A stretch of 64,000 bases of DNA from an uncultured Paracoccaceae bacterium (GTDB lineage Bacteria; Pseudomonadota; Alphaproteobacteria; Rhodobacterales; Rhodobacteraceae). Below, in pieces: positions 1-8,914 of this stretch; positions within the stretch are counted from its first letter, which is position 1; each line of letters opens with the position of its first letter. The stretch covers positions 62,001 to 126,000 of the forward strand of contig CANLEQ010000010.1 of assembly GCA_947489705.1 (NCBI GenBank), written 5' to 3'. The translations under genes and the position numbers were made by a program. Below the pieces are notes generated by a model. That model worked only from the letters and a program-made list of their open reading frames with translations, made no database searches and was not told the DNA's origin.

Positions 1-182
1 GCTATGCGCATCAGTCGAAAATCCGTGTCAAGGTCGGGCAGCGGGTCTCGCGCGGAGACCGGATCGGTGATATGGGGAATACCGGTCGGTCGACCGGCAC
101 GCATCTGCACTACGAGGTGCGCGTGGGCGGCACTCCCGTCAATCCGATGACCTATATCAAGGCAGCGCAAGATGTTTTCTAA
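1..182 (+). CDS. M23 (LytM-type) metallopeptidase, C-terminal end only
   Basis: This is the last 59 codons of a gene whose start lies left of the window; the frame begins at base 3. The visible part has the typical end of a peptidase M23 domain, including the HLHYEV segment that carries the second His of the HxH zinc motif, preceded by a GDxIGxxGNTGxSTGTH stretch. Such enzymes cut peptide cross-links in peptidoglycan in the periplasm. The gene overlaps the start of the bactofilin gene by 11 nt. A membrane-bound M23 peptidase next to a bactofilin is a known alphaproteobacterial partnership (LmdC-type) in which the bactofilin positions the hydrolase. That this copy works so is inferred from the linkage, since the N-terminal membrane part is not visible. 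Confidence 0.85.
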   Translation, partial: YAHQSKIRVKVGQRVSRGDRIGDMGNTGRSTGTHLHYEVRVGGTPVNPMTYIKAAQDVF

Positions 183-732
183 GAGCAAGATCAACGAGCC
201 CGGCCCAAAGCAGGGCGGCGAGGCCGCTTCCCGATCCACCAGTGAGACCCCAATGAACGCACCCAAGACCAATACCGACGCGCCCTCCACCGGATCCAAG
301 GCCAAGCCGCCGGCATCGATCCTGTCATCGGACCTGACGGTAAAAGGCAATCTCAAGACCACCGGCGACATCCAGATCGAGGGCACGATCGAGGGCGATA
401 TTCGCGCCCACCTGCTGACGGTCGGCGAAGGAGCGACGGTCAAGGGAGAGGTCATGGCCGACGATGTGGTCGTCAACGGTCGCGTCGTCGGGCGCGTTCG
501 CGGTCTCAAGGTGCGCCTGACATCGACCGCGCGCGTCGAGGGCGATATCATTCACAAGACCATCGCGATCGAGAGCGGCGCGCATTTCGAGGGATCCGTC
601 GCCCGCCGCGACGATCCGCTCAATACGACCGGAAATTCGCGTCCGTCCGGCTCGTCCGGCGGAAGCCAGGGGGCGGCGCCCGCGCAGCAAGCCGCGCCCG
701 GCACGACCGCGCCGGCCGACGCCCAGAGCTGA
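172..732 (+). CDS. Bactofilin family cytoskeletal protein
   Basis: The protein has a disordered polar N-terminus rich in Ser, Thr and Lys, a central beta-helical bactofilin domain (about residues 45-140, with repeats such as GNLKTTGDIQIEGTIEGDI), and a Gly/Ser/Ala/Pro-rich tail. Bactofilins self-assemble without nucleotide into membrane-associated filaments that recruit cell-wall enzymes. The 186-residue length is normal. The chosen ATG lies inside the end of the M23 gene, so the two are probably translationally coupled; a second in-frame ATG at 252 would remove only disordered residues. A strong hairpin with a T-run follows the stop codon, so this is the last gene of its operon. Confidence 0.9.
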   Translation: MFSKSKINEPGPKQGGEAASRSTSETPMNAPKTNTDAPSTGSKAKPPASILSSDLTVKGNLKTTGDIQIEGTIEGDIRAHLLTVGEGATVKGEVMADDVVVNGRVVGRVRGLKVRLTSTARVEGDIIHKTIAIESGAHFEGSVARRDDPLNTTGNSRPSGSSGGSQGAAPAQQAAPGTTAPADAQS

Positions 733-755
733 CCACACAAGCTGCCGCAGGCATG

Positions 756-792
756 ACGGGCATCCCGGCTTGCGCCGCGGTGCCCGTTTTTC
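756..792 (+). terminator. Rho-independent terminator after the bactofilin gene
   Basis: The arms ACGGGCA and TGCCCGT pair perfectly (756-762 with 781-787), extended by two inner pairs, and are followed by five T residues. It lies 24 nt after the bactofilin stop codon. Confidence 0.8.
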
Positions 793-891
793 GTACGAAG
801 ACCTTAGCCGCATTGGCCGAGTTACCGCACCTGAACCTTGCAAGGCTTACAACGAGGCACGGAAGCTAAGCATCGCGTGCCATGCCGAGGA

Positions 892-2019
892 TCAGTCGCT
901 ACCTGAGGCCTCGGCGCGCGATTTGCCCGACACGTTCTGCGCCAGGGTCGCCGCCATGAATCGGTCGAGATCGCCGTTGAGAACGCCTTGCGTATCGCTC
1001 GTCTCGACGTTGGTGCGCAGATCCTTGACCATCTGATAGGGCTGGAGGACGTAGGACCGGATCTGGTTGCCCCAGCCCGCATCCCCCTTGTTCTCGTGCG
1101 CCTCGTTGATGGCGGCGTTGCGACGATCGAGCTCCATCTGGTAGAGGCGCGATTTCAGCGCCTTCATGGCGATGTCACGGTTCTGATGCTGCGACTTCTC
1201 CGACGACGTCACAACGATTCCCGTCGGCTCGTGCGTGATCCTGACCGCGGAATCCGTGGTGTTGACGTGCTGGCCGCCCGCCCCGGACGAGCGGTAGGTG
1301 TCGATGCGGATATCGGACGGGTTCACCTCGATGTCGATATTGTCGTCAACCACCGGATAGACCCAGACCGAGCTGAACGAAGTATGCCGGCGGGCGGCGG
1401 AATCGTAGGGCGAGATGCGGACGAGACGGTGAACGCCGCTTTCGGATTTCAGCCAGCCATAGGCATTGTGGCCGTTGATCTTGTAGGCGGCGGACTTGAT
1501 GCCCGTCTCCTCGCCCGCGGATTCGGATTGCAGCTCGACCTTATAGCCCTTCTTCTCGGCCCAGCGGACATACATGCGCGCCAGCATCGATGCCCAGTCA
1601 CAGGATTCGGTCCCGCCCGCGCCGGAATTGATCTCGAGAAAGGTGTCGTTGGCGTCAGCCTCTCCGTCGAGGAGCGCCTCGATCTCGGCCGCGGCCGCGC
1701 GGTCGCGCAATTTCGAGAGGGCGGCCTCTGCGTCCGCGATGACCTCGGCATCCCCTTCCATCTCGCCGAGCTCGATCAGTTCGACATTGTCCGAAAGCTC
1801 CTGCGCCATACCCTCGTAGGCCGCGATCGCATCGACCAGCGCCTGGCGATCCCGCATCAGCGTCTGCGCCTTCTCGGGGTCGTTCCAGAGCGTCGGATCC
1901 TCGACCCGGGCGTCGAACTCCTCCATCCGGTGCGAGGCCGTATCCCAGTCCATCCGCTGGCGCAGCAATTCCAGCGATTTTTCGATGGCCTCGACACTGT
2001 TCTGGGTCTCTGCGCGCAT
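892..2019 (-). CDS. prfB: Peptide chain release factor 2
   Basis: RF2 recognises UAA and UGA stop codons and triggers peptide release. The 375-residue protein has the coiled N-terminal domain, then the codon-recognition region and the catalytic GGQ in [14 protein letters not shown], whose Gln is the target of PrmC, also encoded in this window. The codon-recognition tripeptide, SPF in E. coli, reads SPY here ([15 protein letters not shown]). The reading frame is continuous from the ATG, so the autoregulatory +1 frameshift used by many bacteria is absent. It is the last gene of a minus-strand series amidase-mrcA-prfB and begins about 60 nt after mrcA ends. Confidence 0.97.
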   Translation of the reverse strand: MRAETQNSVEAIEKSLELLRQRMDWDTASHRMEEFDARVEDPTLWNDPEKAQTLMRDRQALVDAIAAYEGMAQELSDNVELIELGEMEGDAEVIADAEAALSKLRDRAAAAEIEALLDGEADANDTFLEINSGAGGTESCDWASMLARMYVRWAEKKGYKVELQSESAGEETGIKSAAYKINGHNAYGWLKSESGVHRLVRISPYDSAARRHTSFSSVWVYPVVDDNIDIEVNPSDIRIDTYRSSGAGGQHVNTTDSAVRITHEPTGIVVTSSEKSQHQNRDIAMKALKSRLYQMELDRRNAAINEAHENKGDAGWGNQIRSYVLQPYQMVKDLRTNVETSDTQGVLNGDLDRFMAATLAQNVSGKSRAEASGSD

Positions 2020-2079
2020 GTGGAACCTCCGTTACAGGCGCATCATCTAGCAAGGCGACGCCAGCCCCGCAACGGGGCG

Positions 2080-4569
2080 CTAATAGAGTCCGCCGGAGCT
2101 CATCGTGCCGAAGGTGGCCTTCTTCTGCGGGATCGTCACCGTATTGCCCGAGGCGTTCTGCACCTGCTGGCCACGGCCGGCCTCCTCGAAGAGCGGAAGG
2201 TTCGCGCCCATCGCGAAACCGCCGTCGAAGGTCACACCGAAGACGGGCTCTTCGCCCAGGCGGAAATACTCGGCCACGACATTGTCGCCGCTGGCGTCAT
2301 CGGAGAGGCGCGCGCCGGTGAAGCGGTCGATCTTGATGAATTGCCCGCCCGGGGGGACGTCGAAGGGACCACCGCCGTATTTCTCGGTCGCCTTCTGCAT
2401 GAACTGGTTGAAGACCGGTGCACAGAGGCCGCCTCCGGACCCGCTCCGCCCCATGGGACGCGGCTGGTCGTAGCCGATATAGCAGCCGGCGGCGATGTTC
2501 GACGTGAAGCCAACGAACCACGCATCCTTTTCGTCGTTGGTCGTGCCCGTCTTGCCTGCCACGGGCACGCCGAGGTCGATCTTGCCTGCGGCGGTGCCGC
2601 GTTCGACCACGCCCTTGAGCATCGAAGTCAACTGATAGGCCGTGATCGCATCCATCACCTGCTCGCGATCCGAAACGATGCGCGGACCCAGACCCGGATC
2701 GAGCGATGCGACCTGGCAGTCGAGGCAGTCCCGCTCGTCATGGCGATAGACGGTCTTGCCGTATCGATCCTGCACCCGGTCGACCAGCGTCGGCTGCACC
2801 CGCTCGCCGCCATTGGCGAACATCGAGTAGGCCGCGACCATCCGGTAAAGCGTCGTCTCCTCGGCGCCGAGCGAGTTGGCGAGAAAGGTCGTCATGTTGT
2901 CGTAGACCCCGAAGCGCTCGGCATAGCTCGCCACGACATCCATTCCAACTTCCTGGGCCAGGCGGACGGTCATCAGGTTGCGCGACTTTTCGATGCCCGT
3001 CCTGAGCGGCGTCGGTCCGTAGAACTGGTTGGTATAGTTTTTCGGCCGCCACATGCCCTGCGGCGTGTTGATCTCGATCGGCGCGTCGACCACGATCGTC
3101 GCGGGCGAGAACCCGCTGTCGAGCGCCGCGGCGTAGACGAAGGGCTTGAAGGACGAGCCCGGCTGGCGCGTCGCCTGCGTCGCGCGGTTGAAGACCGAAT
3201 GCTGGTAGGAAAATCCGCCCTGCATCGCCAGGACGCGTCCCGTCTCGACATCCATCGCCATGAAGGCGCCCTGGACCTGCGGCACCTGCCGCAACGTCCA
3301 CCGGATCAGCGACCCGTCGGAATCGTCGGTCATGCGGCGCACATGGACCACGTCCCCGAGCTCGAAATTGTCGCGGAAACTGCCGCGGATCCAGGCGATG
3401 TCGTCCCGCGGGATGGATTGCTCCCCCTCGCCCTCGACCCCGACCCGCAGGAATTGATCGCCGATTTCGAGCACGACGGCCGGGTGCCATTCATGCTCCA
3501 GAAAGATGTCGCGGGCGATCCGGACATCGCCGAGCGCCTTTTCCCAATCGCCGAGCTGGTCCTCGGGGACGGTCTTGCCGGTTCCGCGCCACCGGCCTAG
3601 GCCGCGGTCGTATTGCTCGAGCGCCTGCCGCAGACTCTCGGCCGCGACTTCCTGCAGTTCGCGGTCGATCGTGGCCCGAACCGAAAGGCCGGCGGAAAAG
3701 AACTCCCCCTCGCCGTAATCCCGGCTCAGCTGGCGTCGGATCTCGTCGGTAAAATAATCGCGCGGCGGGATCTCGTCGTGGAAGCTCGGGAAGTCGCCGC
3801 CCTGCACGGTGAGCAGCGGCGCGACGCGGGCCTCGCGGTATTCCGCCTCGTCGAGATAGCCGTTGTCGAACATCTCGCGGAGCACGTAGTTGCGCCGCGC
3901 GATCGCGCGCTCTTTCTGGTAGACGGGATGGTATGTCGAGGGCGCCTTCGGCAGCGCCGCGAGATAGGCCGCTTCCTCGGGCTCGAGCTCGGAGAGATCC
4001 TTGTTGAAGTAGGATTGCGCCGCCGCGGTGACACCGTAGCTGTTCTGGCCGAGGAAGATCTCGTTGAGATAAAGTTCGAGGATTTTGTCCTTGTCGAGTG
4101 TCTCCTCGATCCGGCTCGCGAGGATCAGTTCCTTGATCTTGCGCTCTGCCGAGCGTTCGCCGCCGAGCAGGAAATTTTTCATTACCTGCTGCGTGATCGT
4201 CGAGGCCCCGCGCAGCGCGCCGCCCTGCGCCATGTCGAGCGCGGCGGCGACCATGCCCCGCGGATCGTAGCCCTGGTGGTTGTAGAAGTTCTTGTCCTCG
4301 GCGGAAATGAAGGCGTGCTTGACGAGATCGGGGATGTCGCCGGCCTCGGTGAAGAGCCGACGTTCCTTGGCGAATTCGTCGATGATCTCGCCCTCGCCGG
4401 AATAGATCCGGCTGATCGTCGGCGGCTGGTACTGGCTCAGCTGGTCCATGTTGGGAAGATCGTTGCCATACATCCAGAAGATCGCGCCGATGGTCAGCGC
4501 GACCGCCAGGATCCCCATCGTGACCAGGGTGAAGATGCCTCCGAAGATCGAAAGGATGAAACGCATCAT
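2080..4569 (-). CDS. mrcA: Penicillin-binding protein 1A, bifunctional glycosyltransferase/transpeptidase
   Basis: Class A PBPs polymerise lipid II into glycan strands and cross-link them in the periplasm. After one N-terminal membrane segment (about residues 3-30) comes a GT51 domain with EDKNFYNHQG and GASTITQQ, then a linker/OB-like region, then the transpeptidase domain with the active-site serine in SSFK, an SRN triad (KSRNLM, where SxN is usual) and KTGT. The 829-residue length is typical of PBP1A. I prefer the ATG at 4569 over a TTG six codons upstream; ATG 4566 is equally possible. It sits between amidase and prfB on the same strand, an arrangement common in Rhodobacterales. Confidence 0.96.
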   Translation of the reverse strand: MMRFILSIFGGIFTLVTMGILAVALTIGAIFWMYGNDLPNMDQLSQYQPPTISRIYSGEGEIIDEFAKERRLFTEAGDIPDLVKHAFISAEDKNFYNHQGYDPRGMVAAALDMAQGGALRGASTITQQVMKNFLLGGERSAERKIKELILASRIEETLDKDKILELYLNEIFLGQNSYGVTAAAQSYFNKDLSELEPEEAAYLAALPKAPSTYHPVYQKERAIARRNYVLREMFDNGYLDEAEYREARVAPLLTVQGGDFPSFHDEIPPRDYFTDEIRRQLSRDYGEGEFFSAGLSVRATIDRELQEVAAESLRQALEQYDRGLGRWRGTGKTVPEDQLGDWEKALGDVRIARDIFLEHEWHPAVVLEIGDQFLRVGVEGEGEQSIPRDDIAWIRGSFRDNFELGDVVHVRRMTDDSDGSLIRWTLRQVPQVQGAFMAMDVETGRVLAMQGGFSYQHSVFNRATQATRQPGSSFKPFVYAAALDSGFSPATIVVDAPIEINTPQGMWRPKNYTNQFYGPTPLRTGIEKSRNLMTVRLAQEVGMDVVASYAERFGVYDNMTTFLANSLGAEETTLYRMVAAYSMFANGGERVQPTLVDRVQDRYGKTVYRHDERDCLDCQVASLDPGLGPRIVSDREQVMDAITAYQLTSMLKGVVERGTAAGKIDLGVPVAGKTGTTNDEKDAWFVGFTSNIAAGCYIGYDQPRPMGRSGSGGGLCAPVFNQFMQKATEKYGGGPFDVPPGGQFIKIDRFTGARLSDDASGDNVVAEYFRLGEEPVFGVTFDGGFAMGANLPLFEEAGRGQQVQNASGNTVTIPQKKATFGTMSSGGLY

Positions 4570-4693
4570 GTCGGAAGGGCCCCCCAATGTCGCCCGATGG
4601 CCCGCTATAGCGTGACGGACTTAAGAAATCAAAAGCTCGCGCGGCCTTGGGCACGCGGGATGACGTGGATTTGAGTATACGCTTCCGCGCGGT

Positions 4694-5944
4694 CTACTGC
4701 CGCAGCAATTGCGCCTCGCGCGCATCTTCCTCGGCCCAGACGTCGATCGCCTCGCGGATACCCGCAACCGCGCGTGCGCGCCAGTCGGGATCTGTGAGAT
4801 TGGCGCGATCCCCGGGGCTGCTGAGAAATCCGAGCTCGACCAGGACCGACGGGATCTCCGGTGCGCGCAACACAGAGAACCCGGCGCGAAGCCGCGGACG
4901 CTTGTGCATGTTGCGGGTATGCCGGGCCAGCCCGTCGACGAGTTTCGCCGCCAGCCGTTCGCTGCGCGGTGTCGTCTCGCGGCGGGCCATCTCCATGAGG
5001 ACCAGCGCCACGTCGTCCTCCTGCGCGGCGAGGTCGATGCCGGCCAGAAGATCGCCGCGATCGTGGCGCTCGGCTAACCGCCGGGAGCGCGCGTCCGACG
5101 CCTCCTCGCTCAGCGTGTAGACCGTCGCGCCGGTCGCGCGGCCCATCGCCAGCGCATCGGCATGCAGCGACAGGAACATGTCGGCACGCGCGGCGCGGGC
5201 TATGCTGACCCGCCCGGCGAGCGGCACGAAGACATCGCCGTCGCGGGTCATCGTGACCGCGTGCCCGTCGCGCACCAGCGCGTCTCGCAATTCGCGCGCG
5301 ATGCCGAGCATCACGTCCGCCTCGCTCAGACCGCCCGCCTGCGCGCCGGGATCGAGGCCGCCATGGCCCGGATCGATGACGATGCGCAACGGACGCTCGC
5401 CATCCTGCCTCTCGACGGGCGCATCGAGGATCTCGGCCTCCGGAAGCGAGAAGAGCTCGCTGTCGGGCGCGCCGATCGTGTCGAGGAACTCGCGCTCCGA
5501 AGCCGGCGCCAGCGACATCTTGAGCACGGCCGCATCCGCATCCTGGGCAAGCGAAAGCCCGGCGGTCTCGACACGCATGGGCTGCGCGAGGATCAGCACC
5601 ATCCGCGACCAGCCTTCGCGGTAACGGCCATGCGTCACCCCCTGGACGTTGTCTGATTCGATCAGCGCGCCGAGATCGCTTTCGTCAAAATCCACCTCGC
5701 CGAAATCGGCCACCAGCCGGTACGGCGCGTCGAGGGTGAAGACGCGCCAGGGCACCGCCCTGCTCATCGTCAGCTCGACCTGAAGATCCGACCCGAAATC
5801 CTCGATCCGGCTGGCATCCATGTCGATCCGCGCCACGCCGACCGCCTCGTCGGGGCTCGACCCGGCCCCTGGTGTCGCGCAGCACGTTGCGACAAGTACC
5901 AGCAATGCCCGGATGGTGCGCCCGCGAGACGTCTGAAATCGCAT
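4694..5944 (-). CDS. amiC: N-acetylmuramoyl-L-alanine amidase (AMIN + Amidase_3)
   Basis: This periplasmic zinc amidase removes stem peptides from peptidoglycan, usually during cell separation. The protein begins with a signal peptide (about residues 1-28), followed by an AMIN localisation domain (about 35-140) and an Amidase_3 catalytic domain. Zinc and catalytic motifs are visible: IDPGHGGLDPGA, SLHADA and LVELGFLS near the C-terminus. Length (416 residues) fits AmiC/AmiB. It lies upstream of mrcA on the same strand, 124 nt away, so synthesis and cleavage of the wall are probably co-transcribed. The assignment to AmiC rather than AmiB is by architecture only. Confidence 0.93.
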   Translation of the reverse strand: MRFQTSRGRTIRALLVLVATCCATPGAGSSPDEAVGVARIDMDASRIEDFGSDLQVELTMSRAVPWRVFTLDAPYRLVADFGEVDFDESDLGALIESDNVQGVTHGRYREGWSRMVLILAQPMRVETAGLSLAQDADAAVLKMSLAPASEREFLDTIGAPDSELFSLPEAEILDAPVERQDGERPLRIVIDPGHGGLDPGAQAGGLSEADVMLGIARELRDALVRDGHAVTMTRDGDVFVPLAGRVSIARAARADMFLSLHADALAMGRATGATVYTLSEEASDARSRRLAERHDRGDLLAGIDLAAQEDDVALVLMEMARRETTPRSERLAAKLVDGLARHTRNMHKRPRLRAGFSVLRAPEIPSVLVELGFLSSPGDRANLTDPDWRARAVAGIREAIDVWAEEDAREAQLLRQ

Positions 5945-6033
5945 TACCGATGCCTTCGATCACTGCCCTGGGGGTCTTGGCGCCCCTCTGGCAACATTCC
6001 TACCGCGCACACCCGGATCGGGGAAGGGAAAAC

Positions 6034-7173
6034 CTACCGCGTTTCGCGCCAGCGCTTCAGTCGCGCGAGGCCCTCGGCGATCTCGGAGGTCGAGCCGGCA
6101 TAGGAGAACCGTAGCATGCGCGCGCCTCTCACCGGGTCGAAATCGAGGCCCGGCGTCACCGCGACGCCCGCCCGTTCCAGGATCTCCGCGGACAGCGTCA
6201 CCGCGTCGTCGGTGAGGTCGGAGACGTCGGCATAGACGTAGAACGCGCCGTCGGGCGGCGCGAAGGATGCGAAGCCCGCCGCGGCGAGACCTTCGATCAT
6301 CGCCTGGCGGTTCGCCGCGTAGACGGCGAGATTACGCTGCAATTCGTCGCCGCAGTCGAATGCGGCGAGCGCGGCGACCTGGCTTGCATGCGAGGGGCAG
6401 ATGAACATGTTCTGCGCCAGACGCTCGACCACGCGCACGTGATCGGAAGGCACCACCATCCACCCGACACGCCAGCCCGTCATCGAGAAATACTTGGAGA
6501 ACGAATTGATCACATAGGTGTCGTCCGTCAGCTCCAGTGCCGAGACGGGCCGACGCTCGTAGTCGATTCCGTGATAGATCTCGTCGGAGATGACCGCGAT
6601 GTCGCGCTCGGCCGAAGCCTCGACCAGCGCGCCGAGTTCCGGTTTGCCGAGCATCGTGCCCGCCGGGTTCCCCGGCGAGGCCAGGATCAGCCCTGCGACA
6701 TCCTCCGGGATCTCGTCGGGCACGGGCTGGAACCGCGTCTCCATCCGTGTCTCGATGCCGACCGGCACGAGGCTCAATGCGCTCAGGATGTGACGGTAGG
6801 ACGGATATCCGGGAAGCCCGAGCGCCACCCGTTCGCCCGCCTCGAAGAGCGCGGTGAAGGCCAGCACGAATCCCGCCGACGCGCCGGCCGTCACCACCAC
6901 CCGGGCAGGATCGAGATCGACGCCGTAGGTCTCGCCGTAATGGCGCGCGATACGCGCGCGAAGCGCGGGAAGGCCGAGCGCCACGGTATATCCCATCGGC
7001 CCCGCCGCCATGGCCTCCTGCAATGCGCGGCGCGCACCCTCGGGGGCGGGCGTTCCGGGCTGGCCCACCTCCATGTGCACGATATCGCGACCGGCGCTTT
7101 CGGCCGCGCGGGCTTGCTCCATCACGTCCATCACGATGAACGGGTCGACCTGCCCCCGTTGGGAAATCCGCAT
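6034..7173 (-). CDS. PLP-dependent class I/II aminotransferase
   Basis: The fold-type I aminotransferase signature is clear: the PLP lysine lies in NSFSKYFSMTGWRVGW, with upstream SPGNPAGT and SDEIYHGI segments. Length (379 residues) and sequence resemble the aspartate/tyrosine/aromatic aminotransferase group (AspC-like subfamily Ia). The substrate cannot be read from the sequence. The ATG at 7173 is preceded by AAAGGAG at 8 nt; the open frame extends 23 codons further upstream but those codons are unlike the family. It is divergent from the dsbA-like gene and is not obviously part of the amidase operon, from which it is 90 nt away. Confidence 0.9.
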   Translation of the reverse strand: MRISQRGQVDPFIVMDVMEQARAAESAGRDIVHMEVGQPGTPAPEGARRALQEAMAAGPMGYTVALGLPALRARIARHYGETYGVDLDPARVVVTAGASAGFVLAFTALFEAGERVALGLPGYPSYRHILSALSLVPVGIETRMETRFQPVPDEIPEDVAGLILASPGNPAGTMLGKPELGALVEASAERDIAVISDEIYHGIDYERRPVSALELTDDTYVINSFSKYFSMTGWRVGWMVVPSDHVRVVERLAQNMFICPSHASQVAALAAFDCGDELQRNLAVYAANRQAMIEGLAAAGFASFAPPDGAFYVYADVSDLTDDAVTLSAEILERAGVAVTPGLDFDPVRGARMLRFSYAGSTSEIAEGLARLKRWRETR

Positions 7174-7317
7174 GCGCCGGGCTCCTTTGTTTCGATGTCG
7201 GCCTTGCCTGCCCCGGCGCGCGCAAGGCGTCAAGCGCATCACATTCGCCTCAGCGCGGGTTGCGGATCATCCGCGATCTGCGAAGTTGGCGCGCGAAATT
7301 CGATGGAGCATCCCGAG

Positions 7318-8052
7318 ATGAGAAAGTCCCTGATCCTCACCGCGCTGGCCCCTGCCCTGCTGCTGGGTCCGCCCGCGATCGCGCAGGATGACGACGCGGC
7401 CTTCGGCGAACGGGTCCGTGAATACCTGATGGAGAACCCGCAGGTCATCATGGAGGCCGTCGCTGTGCTCGAACAGCGCCAGGCCGAGGCGCAGGTCGCA
7501 AGCGACAGCGAGCTCGTCGCGGCGAATTCCGTGGCGCTCTTCGAGGACGACGCGTCCTGGGTCGGTGGCAATCCCGAGGGCGACGTAACGATCGTCGAAT
7601 TCTTCGACTATCGCTGCGGCTATTGCCGGCGGGCCCATCCCGAGGTGGCCGAACTGATCGAATCCGACGGCAATATCCGGCTGATCTTGAAGGAGTTTCC
7701 CATTCTGGGGGCGCAATCGGCGCTGGCGTCGCGCTTTGCGCTGTCGACAAGGGCGGTGGCGGGCGACGATGCCTATGCCAAGGTCAACGATGCGCTGATG
7801 GCGATGTCGCAGGACGTCACGGCGCAATCGCTCGAGGCGCTCGCCGAGGATCTGGATCTCGACGCGCAGGCCATCCTGGGCCGGATGGGCGACCCAGAGA
7901 TCGACTCGACGATCGCCCAGAACCTCGCGCTGGGTCAGGCCATGGGGATCAGCGGCACGCCGAGCTTCGTCTTCGGCGACCAGATGGTGCGGGGTTATCT
8001 GCCGCTCGACGCGATGCGCGAGATCGTCGAGGACGAGCGTTCCGAGGGCTGA
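7318..8052 (+). CDS. DsbA/ScsC-like periplasmic thiol-disulfide oxidoreductase
   Basis: A signal peptide (about residues 1-22, cut after PAIAQ) precedes an N-terminal helical segment with REYLMENPQVIMEAV, typical of the ScsC/Com1-type oligomerisation region, then a thioredoxin-fold DsbA domain with the redox motif CGYC in FDYRCGYCRRAHPEV and a cis-proline loop GISGTPSFVFG. It is expected to oxidise or isomerise disulfides in exported proteins. LptD, encoded in this window, needs disulfides in other bacteria, but a link is only inferred. The ATG at 7318 has GGAG nine nt upstream; an ATG five codons earlier lacks one. Confidence 0.92.
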   Translation: MRKSLILTALAPALLLGPPAIAQDDDAAFGERVREYLMENPQVIMEAVAVLEQRQAEAQVASDSELVAANSVALFEDDASWVGGNPEGDVTIVEFFDYRCGYCRRAHPEVAELIESDGNIRLILKEFPILGAQSALASRFALSTRAVAGDDAYAKVNDALMAMSQDVTAQSLEALAEDLDLDAQAILGRMGDPEIDSTIAQNLALGQAMGISGTPSFVFGDQMVRGYLPLDAMREIVEDERSEG

Positions 8053-8140
8053 TGCCGCCGCCGTCCTTGCCGCGCATGCTTTGACTTCGAATCAAATCCG
8101 CTAAGTCTCGTCCTAACCCAATTCAACAGGAGATGCAGCC

Positions 8141-8890
8141 ATGGCCCCGCAGCGCAAGCTTGCCGCCGGCAACTGGAAGATGAACGGACTGTCCGGGCAA
8201 CTGAGCGAGATCGACGCACTCGTCGGGTCGCACGCCGATGCGGGCTGCGAGATCCTGATCTGTCCGCCCGCGACGCTGATCGCCCCCATGGCGGACCGCG
8301 CCGACGGCAGGATCGCGGTGGGCGGCCAGGATTGCCATGCAGAGGCCAAGGGTGCCCATACCGGCGATCTCTCGGCCGCGATGCTCAAGGATGCCGGCGC
8401 CACCTACGTCATCACCGGCCATTCCGAAAGGCGCGCGGATCACGGAGAGAGCGATGCCGTCGTCCGCGCCAAGACCGAGGCCGCCTGGGAAGCCGGCCTC
8501 GCCGCCATCGTCTGCATCGGCGAGACCCTCGATCAACGCGAGGCGGACGAGACGATCGCCGTGATCGACGCCCAGCTCGGCGGCTCGATCCCCGATGGCG
8601 CGACGGGCGAGAATCTTGTCATTGCCTACGAGCCGGTCTGGGCCATCGGTACGGGCAAGGTGCCCACCATCGACCAGATCGCGGAGGTTCACGACCACAT
8701 TCGCAAGACGCTTGCGGATCGGTTCGGCGAGGGGACGGCTCAGGATGTACGCCTGCTCTATGGCGGCTCGGTGAAGCCCGACAACGCCAAGGAGATCTTC
8801 GCGGTGGACAATGTCGACGGTGCGCTGGTGGGCGGCGCGTCCCTCAAGGCGGCGGATTTCGGCGGCATCATCGAGGCGCTCGACGGCTGA
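8141..8890 (+). CDS. tpiA: Triose-phosphate isomerase
   Basis: The enzyme interconverts dihydroxyacetone phosphate and glyceraldehyde 3-phosphate in the cytoplasm. Family landmarks are all present: AAGNWKMNG with the catalytic Lys, the catalytic His in VITGHSERR, the catalytic Glu in [12 protein letters not shown], and the phosphate-binding [12 protein letters not shown]. The 249-residue length is standard. An AGGAG lies about 7 nt before the ATG. TTGACT at 8081 and TAAGTC at 8102 upstream look promoter-like but are separated by only 15 nt. The gene converges with the FAD monooxygenase gene. Confidence 0.98.
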   Translation: MAPQRKLAAGNWKMNGLSGQLSEIDALVGSHADAGCEILICPPATLIAPMADRADGRIAVGGQDCHAEAKGAHTGDLSAAMLKDAGATYVITGHSERRADHGESDAVVRAKTEAAWEAGLAAIVCIGETLDQREADETIAVIDAQLGGSIPDGATGENLVIAYEPVWAIGTGKVPTIDQIAEVHDHIRKTLADRFGEGTAQDVRLLYGGSVKPDNAKEIFAVDNVDGALVGGASLKAADFGGIIEALDG

Positions 8891-8914
8891 TCACTGCAGA
8901 CGTCTTGCGTCGGG

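Noticed and set aside
988-3600. Plus-strand open frame of 870 codons opposite prfB and mrcA
   Set aside because: It is antisense to two clearly recognised genes, is rich in Arg/His/Gly with no domain, and long antisense frames are expected in DNA of this GC content.
6388-7317. Upstream part of a 554-codon plus-strand frame ending in the DsbA-like gene
   Set aside because: The first 310 codons are antisense to the aminotransferase gene; the real start is an ATG with a ribosome binding site before the signal peptide.
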